A DNA stretch of 64,000 nt from Salinivibrio kushneri (GTDB taxonomy: Bacteria; Pseudomonadota; Gammaproteobacteria; Enterobacterales; Vibrionaceae): assembly GCF_027286325.1 (NCBI RefSeq), contig NZ_CP114588.1, positions 2,009,317-2,073,316 on the forward strand, in the 5' to 3' direction. Each line of letters begins with the position of its first letter. The stretch's first letter is position 1. Positions 58,033 through 64,000 of the stretch are shown here, in pieces. The notes beneath the pieces were generated by a model. That model did no database searches, had not been told where the DNA came from, and saw only the letters and a program-made list of their open reading frames with translations. Both the position numbers and the translations under genes were made by a program.

Positions 58033-58860
58033 CTATTTGAGCTTATAAATAATGCCGGGGTTACAGCGGATCATCTCAAACTTGTCGGTTAACCCCGTGA
58101 GTGATTCCGACGCGCCCAAGATCAAGTAACCGCCGGGATTTAGTGCCCCCGCCATTTGATTCAATACTTTGGCTTTCATATCAGGGGAAAAATAGATCAG
58201 CACATTACGACAGAATATAATGTCAAACTTGCCTAACAGGCTATAGCTTTCCATTAGGTTTTGCGGGCGGAACGTCACCATGCGCTTGATGTTTTCTTTC
58301 ACCCGCATTTTGCCGTCTCCCACATCTTCGAAGAAGGTACGTCGACGTTCCGGTGACAGCCCGCGCCCCAAAGCTAGATTGTCGTATATCCCCTGACGAC
58401 ACGCCTCCAGCATGGATGTCGATATATCGGTCGCGGTGATACTCACACTTCCAAGCATGCCAGGTTTGCGCTGCTGTGTTTCCGCCACCGTCATAGCAAT
58501 GGAGTAAGGCTCCTGCCCTGAGGAGCTTGCTGAGGACCAAATCTTAATCGGCTTACGTGATTTCGCCAGCTCGGGTAACAAACGATGCGCCAACACTTCA
58601 TACGGATAGGTATCGCGAAACCACAGAGTTTCGTTAGTGGTCATCGCATCAATGGCCGCAACCGCGAGTTCGCGATTACGCCCCGTAATGACCGACTTTA
58701 TCAATTCTGACAGCGACCCCAAGCCAAACTTATTCACCAGCGGGCTCAAGCGGCTACGTACCAGATACTGCTTGCTATCTCCCAGTACGATCCCACACTT
58801 GGCTTCGAGATGTTTGCAAAAGTCTCGATATTCTTGATCACTGATTGCTACATTTGTCAT
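58033..58860 (-). CDS. cheR: CheR, chemoreceptor methyltransferase
   Basis: CheR methylates receptor glutamates with S-adenosylmethionine. The N-terminal helical domain (1-75) is followed by the SAM-binding domain with WSSASSSGQEPYSIAM, ITATDISTSMLEACRQGIYDN and the CRNVLIYF motif. The 275-residue length is typical. It lies 26 nt after cheV in a two-gene unit. Confidence 0.96.
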   Translation of the reverse strand: MTNVAISDQEYRDFCKHLEAKCGIVLGDSKQYLVRSRLSPLVNKFGLGSLSELIKSVITGRNRELAVAAIDAMTTNETLWFRDTYPYEVLAHRLLPELAKSRKPIKIWSSASSSGQEPYSIAMTVAETQQRKPGMLGSVSITATDISTSMLEACRQGIYDNLALGRGLSPERRRTFFEDVGDGKMRVKENIKRMVTFRPQNLMESYSLLGKFDIIFCRNVLIYFSPDMKAKVLNQMAGALNPGGYLILGASESLTGLTDKFEMIRCNPGIIYKLK

Positions 58861-58886
58861 TAATTAACTCAATCGCTCTGGTTGGG

Positions 58887-59810
58887 TTACGACTTAACCG
58901 CCTCGAGTACGGCAGAGCCCAATTCATCAGGGTCGAACTTCGCAATAAACGAATTAGCCCCGACACGCTGAACCATGGCCTCGTTAAATACCCCACTCAA
59001 TGATGAATGCAATACTACATGAAGATCCTTGAGACTCGAATCTTTTCTAATCTCTGTTGTGAGGGTATACCCATCCATTTCAGGCATCTCGATATCGGAA
59101 ATCACCAAGGCAAGTTGGCTGTAGATGCTTCCCTCAGCGGCCATTTCTTTCAGTTTTTCTAGTGCTTCTTTGCCATCTTGAACCAAGATAACGTCGTAGC
59201 CAACGCTTTCAACCGCGCGTTTCACCTGACGGCGTGCGACGCTGGAATCATCAGCCACTAGCACCTGACTAGGCGCACTTTCTTCCCGCTCTTGGCGTTT
59301 CGAGAGAACTTCCTCACTCACATCTTCATTCACAGGCGCAATTTCATTGAGGATTTTCTCAACGTCGAGTACTTCTACTAACTCGTTATCAATTTCGGTG
59401 ACCGCAGTGAGGTAGTGCGATCGCCCTGTCCCTTGTGGCGGTGGAAGAATTTTTTCCCAGTTCATATTGACGATACGCTCAACCGAGCCGACTAAAAAGC
59501 CCTGCATGGAACGGTTAAACTCGGCAATGATCACAAAGCGGTTCTCTGGATCGGGAATAGCTGGCCCGCCAGTTGCTAGGCTCATGTCGATGACAGAGAC
59601 GGTTTGACCGCGGATGTGGGCCACTCCTTTCACCAAAGGATGCAAATTTGCCATTGCGGTGAGTCGTGGGCACTGCAACACTTCTTTGACTTTAAAGACA
59701 TTAATGCCAAAGCGCTGTTTTCTCATCAGGCGGAAAGTCAACAGCTCTAACCGGTTTTGTCCTACCAGCTGCGTACGCTGGTTGACCGAATCAAGAACAC
59801 CACCTGTCAT
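58887..59810 (-). CDS. cheV: CheV, CheW-receiver fusion coupling protein
   Basis: CheV couples receptors to CheA and has a phosphorylatable receiver. The start at 59810 (MTGGVLDSVNQRTQLVGQNRLELLTF) has GGAG 8 nt upstream and gives 307 residues. The N-terminal CheW-like domain (about 20-160) has VKEVLQCPRL and GVAHIRGQTVSVIDMS. The C-terminal receiver has VADDSSVARRQ and phospho-acceptor Asp in LVISDIEMPEMDG. Confidence 0.95.
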   Translation of the reverse strand: MTGGVLDSVNQRTQLVGQNRLELLTFRLMRKQRFGINVFKVKEVLQCPRLTAMANLHPLVKGVAHIRGQTVSVIDMSLATGGPAIPDPENRFVIIAEFNRSMQGFLVGSVERIVNMNWEKILPPPQGTGRSHYLTAVTEIDNELVEVLDVEKILNEIAPVNEDVSEEVLSKRQEREESAPSQVLVADDSSVARRQVKRAVESVGYDVILVQDGKEALEKLKEMAAEGSIYSQLALVISDIEMPEMDGYTLTTEIRKDSSLKDLHVVLHSSLSGVFNEAMVQRVGANSFIAKFDPDELGSAVLEAVKS

Positions 59811-59935
59811 AAGATAAACTCCATATTGCCCCATTTTTTTTGTAGAGTAGCATGGTAATCATAGTGGGTAATCACATGACTCTCGAGAAAAGAAGGGATT
59901 TTTTTTCTTAACGTCCGCTACTGCTGGATTGAACT

Positions 59936-60628
59936 ATGTCCAAGATATTACGTTTATTTATCGTCGTTTGGCTTACAAGCTTTAGCCTAAGTATAGCTGC
60001 TGCCACAGTAAGTCAAATTGAAGCGGTGCAAGAAGCCGCGGAGGCGCATGTCGCTGATATTATTTCTCTGCCTGAAAATGGCGAACTCAACATCGCGGCG
60101 GGGAACCTTGATTCGCGCATGCGTCTGACCGATTGCCCCGTGCCACTCGATACCAAAGTACCAGGCCGTCAACAGATTAATACCTCGGTCACCGTGATGG
60201 TGTCTTGTGATCGAGACAACTGGCAAGTGTATATTCCGGTTAAAATCGAGTTAATGACTCCCTCGGTTGTCGCAAAGCGACCACTCAATCGTGGCATGAC
60301 TATTGCTTCGAATGATCTAGCCGTTCAAATGGTAAATAGTCGGTTTCAACGCGGGCATACTTACACGCAACCCGCGCGTTTAATTGGCTCTAAAGTCAAA
60401 CGAACCGTGGGAATAGGTGAACCGATCAGCAGTAACGATGTCTGCGCCGTGTGTCGAAATGATGACGTTTTGATCACTGCGCAAGGAAACGGACTGAACA
60501 TTGTTGCAAAAGGCACGGCATTAAGTGATGGCGCTCTAGGTGAGCAAATAAAAGTGAAGAACAGTAAATCTAACCGAATTGTCGATGCTACAATCTCAGC
60601 GGTCGGCGAAGTAACGGTGAATTTCTAA
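59936..60628 (+). CDS. flgA: FlgA, P-ring assembly chaperone
   Basis: FlgA is a periplasmic chaperone for FlgI. A signal peptide (MSKILRLFIVVWLTSFSLSIAAA) precedes an N-terminal domain and a C-terminal SAF-like domain (VVAKRPLNRGMTIASNDLAVQM; RLIGSKVKRTVGIGEPISSNDV; TAQGNGLNIVAKGTALSDGALGEQIKVKN). It has 230 residues and is divergent from cheV, with 125 bp between them. Confidence 0.94.
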   Translation: MSKILRLFIVVWLTSFSLSIAAATVSQIEAVQEAAEAHVADIISLPENGELNIAAGNLDSRMRLTDCPVPLDTKVPGRQQINTSVTVMVSCDRDNWQVYIPVKIELMTPSVVAKRPLNRGMTIASNDLAVQMVNSRFQRGHTYTQPARLIGSKVKRTVGIGEPISSNDVCAVCRNDDVLITAQGNGLNIVAKGTALSDGALGEQIKVKNSKSNRIVDATISAVGEVTVNF

Positions 60629-60646
60629 CTTTTTACGCCACAATGC

Positions 60647-60673
60647 TAAAGTAACAGCAAGGTGTGCCGATAC
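60647..60673 (+). promoter_or_regulatory. FliA (sigma-28) promoter of flgMN
   Basis: TAAA, 15-nt spacer, GCCGATAC: 11 of 12 positions match the consensus. It lies in the gap after flgA, 44 nt before flgM, so the anti-sigma factor is itself FliA-controlled. Confidence 0.88.
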
Positions 60674-60717
60674 GCTGAGCAACGGACTCAAAAAGCGACT
60701 GACAGTAAGGCGATGTT

Positions 60718-61041
60718 ATGGCGAGTATTGACCAATTACGTGGTAATCAGCAACCCCTGACCACGACGCGTAATACGAGTAACCAAACCAAGACACAAGA
60801 GACACAAAGTGGCTCGGTGCGTGAGCAGCAAGGGGTAAAACCTCAAGATGATGCTGTCTCGCTCAGCCAACAAAGCCAAGTGATCGATAAAATGAATCAG
60901 AAAATGGCCTCTGAGCCCTATTTTGATAGCGCCAAGGTTGATCAGATCAAGCAAGCGATATCGAACGGCTCTTATAAAGTGGATCCTGATAAGCTCGCCG
61001 CAAACATGATGCGTTTCGAGAACGATATCAACGACAGCTAA
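60718..61041 (+). CDS. flgM: FlgM, anti-sigma-28 factor
   Basis: FlgM binds FliA until it is exported through the finished hook. The 107 residues have a hydrophilic, unstructured N-terminal half and the FliA-binding C-terminal half (YFDSAKVDQIKQAISNGSYKVDPDKLAANMMRFENDI). It is the first gene of flgMN. Confidence 0.94.
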   Translation: MASIDQLRGNQQPLTTTRNTSNQTKTQETQSGSVREQQGVKPQDDAVSLSQQSQVIDKMNQKMASEPYFDSAKVDQIKQAISNGSYKVDPDKLAANMMRFENDINDS

Positions 61042-61057
61042 GTTGACTGGAGTGGTT

Positions 61058-61492
61058 ATGACCCCTACTGCGCCTTTAACAACCTTGGTTGAACAGCAAC
61101 TCGAGCGAGTCCAAGCGCTACAAAGCGTTCTCGAGCAAGAAGCCGGTGTCATTGCCAGCCGCTCTTCTGAAAAGATTGAAGCGATAGCAAAACAAAAGCA
61201 GGCTCTGATCAACGAAATCCAACGTAATGACGCACAAATCAGCCGCCACCCTGAGCGTGACTTACTTAATCATGATGAGACGTTAAGTGAGCACGTTAGT
61301 GCCATTCAATCCACGCTCTCAGCCTGCAAACAACAAAATGAAACCAATGGTGTTGCGCTACAACGCGCAAGTTTGAGCATCCATCGCCTGCGCAATCTTT
61401 TCCAAGAAAGCGGAGGTAAGTCAGAGCTGACCTACAATCAAGACGGCAACGCATCGGGGAGAAAAACCCTAGGGACTAACGTTAAAGCGTAA
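61058..61492 (+). CDS. flgN: FlgN, FlgK/FlgL export chaperone
   Basis: FlgN escorts the hook-junction proteins FlgK and FlgL to the export gate. The start at 61058 has GGAG 6 nt upstream (GGAGTGGTTATG) and gives 144 residues. It is helical and Gln/Glu-rich; a TTG reading starting at 61043 is less likely. It lies 16 nt after flgM. Confidence 0.88.
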   Translation: MTPTAPLTTLVEQQLERVQALQSVLEQEAGVIASRSSEKIEAIAKQKQALINEIQRNDAQISRHPERDLLNHDETLSEHVSAIQSTLSACKQQNETNGVALQRASLSIHRLRNLFQESGGKSELTYNQDGNASGRKTLGTNVKA

Positions 61493-61798
61493 CGTCCTCC
61501 TTCTTCCTCACGCCCAACGACCAGCACACAGCCAGCCACACTACACCGTCCACCTATTCGCTTCGCTTTCCTTGTTTGTCTCATCGCTGCACGACCGTCT
61601 ACCTGTCTTTTGCCGACTCTGGTTTGTTCCCTACGAGAGCGTGATTCGCTATCCCGCCACTCTGGTGCCAAGCACAAAAAAAGCGAGCATAACGCTCGCT
61701 CTCCACCTAAAAACATAGGTCGTTTTTATACTCTATCCACGCGTGCCAACATGTTGGCGTCATCCATCGCATTTAACCAAAGAGACACGCTATCGTGG
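61493..61798. other. 306-bp convergent gap between flgN and flgP
   Basis: A pyrimidine-rich, C-rich stretch (plus strand) with no credible gene; a 92-codon minus-strand frame has no ribosome site and no recognisable product. It contains the flgP terminator at 61676-61700. No plus-strand terminator was recognised after flgN. Confidence 0.6.
61676..61700 (-). terminator. Terminator of flgOP
   Basis: A 7-bp stem (AGCGAGC / GCTCGCT) with a 5-nt loop and seven Ts on the minus strand. It lies about 100 nt past the flgP stop. Confidence 0.85.
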
Positions 61799-62233
61799 CT
61801 AGAAAATAATATTATTGTTATTCGGTACAGGCTGCGATTCGCCATAGCGTTTCATTTTCTGCATGGTATCAAGATCGAGCTCGAGTTCAGTGACGTAGCT
61901 GTCGCCCACTTTATAACTGGCCACCACTTCTGCACCGCGGATAATACCATCCACCGCGCCCTGGGTAGTATCGCGGCCTAAACTTTGGTCATCAACGCGT
62001 GCACGGCTGCTAACCCGCAAGCCATATACTTGTTCACTCAATTCTTTATACGCATCCACTTTAGAGGCACGCATGGCACGGGTTTCTTTTTCTTCTTGGG
62101 TTGCGCCTTGTTGCGCGCTGATCGATGCCATTCCCACCGCTGAAATGATATTTTCTTCTTTCATCTTGGTTAATGGCTGACAGGCTGACACCATCAGCAA
62201 GATTGCGATGACAAATCCGTGTTTCGTAAACAT
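61799..62233 (-). CDS. flgP: FlgP, outer-membrane flagellar lipoprotein
   Basis: FlgP helps form the outer-membrane H-ring of polar sheathed flagella in Vibrio. A lipoprotein signal ends VSACQP (Cys18). The remaining sequence is mainly the conserved LPP20-like region (AMRASKVDAYKELSEQVYGLRVSSRARVDDQSLGRDTTQGAVDGIIRGAEVV, about 52-105). It has 144 residues and follows flgO by 24 nt. Confidence 0.92.
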   Translation of the reverse strand: MFTKHGFVIAILLMVSACQPLTKMKEENIISAVGMASISAQQGATQEEKETRAMRASKVDAYKELSEQVYGLRVSSRARVDDQSLGRDTTQGAVDGIIRGAEVVASYKVGDSYVTELELDLDTMQKMKRYGESQPVPNNNNIIF

Positions 62234-62257
62234 TTATCTACCTTACTCTTTCCTGTA

Positions 62258-62893
62258 CTAAGGTTTTAGCACCACTGTCTCACGCTTCACGCGGTTTTGA
62301 TCGTCTCGAATAATAACGCCATCGCGTTTGCGAACCTTGTATAAACTATCAATATCACGCCCAATACGATCGGCCGGCAAGAAGCCTTGCGCCGAGGCAA
62401 CCACCACGCGAGACTCCATACCAATCACTCGTGCATTGACTAATACCCCACCGCCTTGACGCAACATGGTACCCGTCAATACATAATCGATTTGTTGTTC
62501 AGGGTTCAGCTCTTTCCAGTCTCGACTAATGGTAAAATCGCCGTCTTCCGTCACGCGAATGGCGCCGGTTGATTTAAAGTCAATCACCGTAAAGCCGCGG
62601 CGCTGCATTTGGTAAATAAGCCCCTCGGTCACGGTATTACCTAACCAATTGGTCTCATCCATTTTTTGCAAATCAACAAACGAGGTAACCGCCAAGGGTG
62701 TTCGCGCTGTCAAATACGCATTGGTGGCTAACAGTTCATCGGCCATGCTGTTTAAAAAGTAATCAAGGGTGTGACGTGGCCGCTGCTTAAGGAAAAACTC
62801 ACTGCCCGAATACGGCTCTTTGCCGTTATAAATTGGCGTGTAAGCACAGCCTGTTACCAATAGCGCTACTATCGCCACTATCCACTTTTTCAT
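62258..62893 (-). CDS. flgO: FlgO, outer-membrane flagellar lipoprotein
   Basis: FlgO is an H-ring component of Vibrio flagella. A lipoprotein signal ends VTGCAY (Cys16). The FlgO domain includes FLNSMADELLATNAYLTARTPLAVTSFVDLQ, NWLGNTVTEGLIYQMQRRGFTVIDFKST and DYVLTGTMLRQGGGVLVNARVIG. It has 211 residues, is the first gene of flgOP, and is divergent from flgT. Confidence 0.93.
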   Translation of the reverse strand: MKKWIVAIVALLVTGCAYTPIYNGKEPYSGSEFFLKQRPRHTLDYFLNSMADELLATNAYLTARTPLAVTSFVDLQKMDETNWLGNTVTEGLIYQMQRRGFTVIDFKSTGAIRVTEDGDFTISRDWKELNPEQQIDYVLTGTMLRQGGGVLVNARVIGMESRVVVASAQGFLPADRIGRDIDSLYKVRKRDGVIIRDDQNRVKRETVVLKP

Positions 62894-62945
62894 CGTATCA
62901 TGCTCCGCGCTCAGTCATCGATGTGAGACAAGTGTGTCATTAAGG

Positions 62946-62972
62946 GTATCGGTTGATTTCATTAAACCTTTA
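62946..62972 (-). promoter_or_regulatory. FliA-type promoter of flgOP
   Basis: Minus strand TAAA, 15-nt spacer, ACCGATAC: 10 of 12 positions match the FliA consensus. It lies 53 nt upstream of flgO. A second, weaker GG-N10-GC sigma-54-like site (GGTATGGAAATTGCT, 63069-63084) lies further upstream. Confidence 0.6.
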
Positions 62973-62994
62973 CCTTTGATTGCTGGCTCTATTT

Positions 62995-63010
62995 AGGTAC
63001 ACAACTTGCA
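62995..63010 (+). promoter_or_regulatory. Sigma-54-like promoter of flgT
   Basis: AGGTACACAACTTGCA has GG-N10-GC spacing and a perfect -12 TTGCA, but a weak -24 element (AGGTAC). It lies 93 nt upstream of flgT. Confidence 0.5.
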
Positions 63011-63103
63011 TCAGCGTCTTTGCGTCATCTTTTTGGTAGGTCTTAACCCTACGCACTAATAGATTGAAAGCAATTTCCATACCCACTAAGTGAGATCTTG
63101 ACT

Positions 63104-64000
63104 ATGAAAACCCTTTTGGCGCGGTTAACGCTCATTGTCAGCCTGAGTGTCGTTCCTTGGGCACACGCGGCGTGGTATGAAGTATCGGCCAGCTCCCCGA
63201 TACTCGAAAGCCAGCAAGCCGCCCGTGTTCGGGCACTTGAAGCAGCGACCTTTGATGCCATGCGCTTCGCAGGTGCCGATGTGGGCAGCTTGCAGCAACT
63301 CAAACGTTTTTACTCACAAGTCAAACCTGGTTACCAGTTTAGCGGCAATGCGGTGCGCGAAGTACAAGTGTTGGAAGAAGGCACGCAAGGCGGCAATTAT
63401 GTTGTCAATCTGCGCTTAGATATCTACCCATCGGCAAACGCTTGCCACAAAACCCAGTATAAAAAAGGCATGGTGCTAACACGTTTTCCGATTGTTTCGC
63501 CCCAACAAGCCGCGTTAGGGGGCATTTATCAATTTGGCGATGACTTCTCCGTACTCCTCAACCGTGAGATTAAACAACACGCACAAAGCTTTGTAGGACG
63601 TGGTATCGCCAATGTCGATGTATCGCCCAATGCGCCACGCACGGTGGCCATGTTAGCTGAAGATAAAGACGCGCAGTTTGTGATCACAGGCGCCATTACT
63701 GATCTGTCTGCCACAACTGATGCCAGCGGCTTTGGTGAGGCACAAAATAACCGCCAATTGGCCGTCAATGTTCAGGCAATGGACAGTGAGAGTGGTGAAG
63801 TCATATTTCAGCGCCGCTATCGCGATGTCGCCCAATGGCCGTTTGAACGCCATAGCCAAGTCGATACCCAAACTGCGCGCTTTTGGCAATCTCCTTATGG
63901 GCAAATGGCACGCCGAATGAGTCGAAATATATTGTTAGATTTAGAGTCGTCACTTTCCTGCCGCGCCAGTAAGCCAGAAATCGTCGCACTCAAAGACAAT
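63104..64000 (+). CDS. flgT: FlgT, H-ring periplasmic protein, cut by window edge
   Basis: FlgT forms the H-ring with FlgO/FlgP and helps place MotX/MotY at the polar motor. A cleavable signal peptide (MKTLLARLTLIVSLSVVPWAHA) is followed by the FlgT N-terminal domain (AWYEVSASSPILESQQAARVRALEAATFDAMRFAG). The 299 visible residues run off the window; the family is usually about 380. It is divergent from flgOP. Confidence 0.93.
   Translation, partial: MKTLLARLTLIVSLSVVPWAHAAWYEVSASSPILESQQAARVRALEAATFDAMRFAGADVGSLQQLKRFYSQVKPGYQFSGNAVREVQVLEEGTQGGNYVVNLRLDIYPSANACHKTQYKKGMVLTRFPIVSPQQAALGGIYQFGDDFSVLLNREIKQHAQSFVGRGIANVDVSPNAPRTVAMLAEDKDAQFVITGAITDLSATTDASGFGEAQNNRQLAVNVQAMDSESGEVIFQRRYRDVAQWPFERHSQVDTQTARFWQSPYGQMARRMSRNILLDLESSLSCRASKPEIVALKDN

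Noticed and set aside
61438..61716. 92-codon minus-strand frame in the flgN-flgP gap
   Set aside because: It overlaps the end of flgN and the flgOP terminator and shows no recognisable product.

Overview
The window comes from a Gram-negative polar-flagellated gammaproteobacterium, almost certainly a member of the Vibrionaceae. The reasons are the FlrA/FlrB/FlrC regulator trio, FlhF/FlhG, ParC/ParP next to cheW, FlaG and FlaI, FlgO/FlgP/FlgT, and the junction of the chemotaxis genes with a cytochrome c maturation operon. Salinivibrio or a close relative is a reasonable guess from the roughly 50% GC and the single contiguous cluster, but the genus is not proven. No insertion sequence, phage gene, CRISPR array, tRNA or rRNA was seen; this is a core-genome region.

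Layout. 1-570 is the 5' part of mlaA (minus strand). 646-7662 is a complete ccmABCDEFGHI operon (minus). 7783-8891 is a plus-strand pair encoding a FliK-like protein and a free-standing FlhB C-terminal homologue. From 8906 to 59810 nearly everything is on the minus strand. Reading in the direction of transcription (high to low coordinates) the order is: cheV-cheR; flgBCDE; flgFGHIJ; flgKL; two flagellins; flaG-fliD-flaI-fliS; flrA; flrBC; fliEFGHIJ; fliKLMNOPQR-flhB; flhAFG-fliA-cheYZAB-parC-parP-cheW and a DUF2802 gene. The one interruption is a plus-strand 700-residue TPR/glycosyltransferase-like gene (44858-46960) between the flagellins and flgKL. At the right end are flgA and flgMN (plus), flgOP (minus) and a truncated divergent flgT (plus).

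Regulation can be read from the DNA. Sites with GG-N10-GC spacing typical of sigma-54 lie before flrB, fliE, fliK, flhA, flgB, flgF and flgK, with weaker ones before the upstream flagellin and flgT. Sites with TAAA-N15-GCCGATAA-like sequence typical of FliA (sigma-28) lie before the downstream flagellin, flgM and flgO. A sigma-70-like promoter precedes flrA. This fits the known Vibrio hierarchy: FlrA with sigma-54 drives flrBC, FlrC with sigma-54 drives the hook-basal-body operons, and FliA drives late genes once FlgM is exported. Rho-independent-type hairpins punctuate the operons.

The genes together encode the type III export apparatus, basal body, C-ring, rod, hook, filament, cap and chaperones, polar number and placement control (FlhF/FlhG), the Che signalling core and polar array tethering (ParC/ParP). 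The motor stators (motAB/motXY) and rpoN are not here. The points most worth a second look are the plus-strand TPR/glycosyltransferase gene, a hexanucleotide tandem repeat in parP, a triplicated motif in CheA, the FliK-like/FlhB-like pair, and an orphan terminator-like double hairpin upstream of the flagellins.
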